From positions 1-5,169 of the forward strand of contig JAKAGJ010000208.1 of NCBI GenBank assembly GCA_021815655.1: DNA of 5,169 nucleotides. The letters run 5' to 3'. This document shows, piece after piece, positions 5,156 through 5,169 of the stretch. Numbering within the stretch: position 1 is the first letter of the stretch; every line of letters starts with the position of its first letter. This DNA comes from Deltaproteobacteria bacterium. Its GTDB lineage: Bacteria; Desulfobacterota; Desulfarculia; Desulfarculales; Desulfarculaceae. The notes under the pieces were generated by a model that worked only from the letters and a program-made list of their open reading frames with translations, had not been told where the DNA came from and made no database searches. Position numbers and translations under genes: made by a program.

Positions 5156-5169
5156 AGGCCAGGGGGCGA

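Overview
The window is GC-rich (roughly two thirds G+C by eye) and densely coded. Small class-specific proteins, a cobalamin-dependent ribonucleotide reductase and a MerR/coiled-coil regulator suggest an anaerobic or microaerophilic Desulfobacterota-like bacterium (former Deltaproteobacteria, for example a Desulfarculus relative). The lineage is an inference from gene content and composition; there is no marker gene that fixes it.

Layout. Positions 1-1760 (minus strand) hold a tight three-gene operon, read right to left: a single-pass membrane protein with a pseudopilin-like outer domain, a TIGR01212/YhcC-type radical SAM protein, and the N-terminal two thirds of an Ogt/MGMT-type alkyltransferase that runs off the left edge. 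Positions 1761-2022 are a divergent control region with an extended -10 promoter for this operon and an opposite promoter for a MerR-family regulator gene (2023-2454, plus). The MerR promoter has a 20-bp spacer filled by a perfect 14-bp dyad, the usual geometry of MerR-controlled promoters.

Positions 2441-2786 (minus) hold two very small genes that are easily missed: a 58-residue five-cysteine protein and a 47-residue single-pass membrane protein. Each has a good ribosome binding site, and a close match to the sigma-54 -24/-12 consensus lies just upstream of the pair. Divergently, 2968-4815 (plus) encodes a complete class II (adenosylcobalamin) ribonucleotide reductase, NrdJ, with all catalytic residues and a six-cysteine tail. 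A promoter immediately after its stop serves a 66-residue SAP/Rho_N-like protein with a four-cysteine tail (4901-5101), followed by a strong GC hairpin at the right edge.

How the parts relate: NrdJ makes deoxyribonucleotides for DNA synthesis and repair without oxygen, and Ogt repairs alkylated DNA, but they are not in one transcription unit and no single pathway is evident. I did not find a mobile element, CRISPR array, RNA gene or defence system. The most unusual signals are the sigma-54 promoter ahead of two tiny uncharacterised genes and the dyad-in-spacer MerR promoter.
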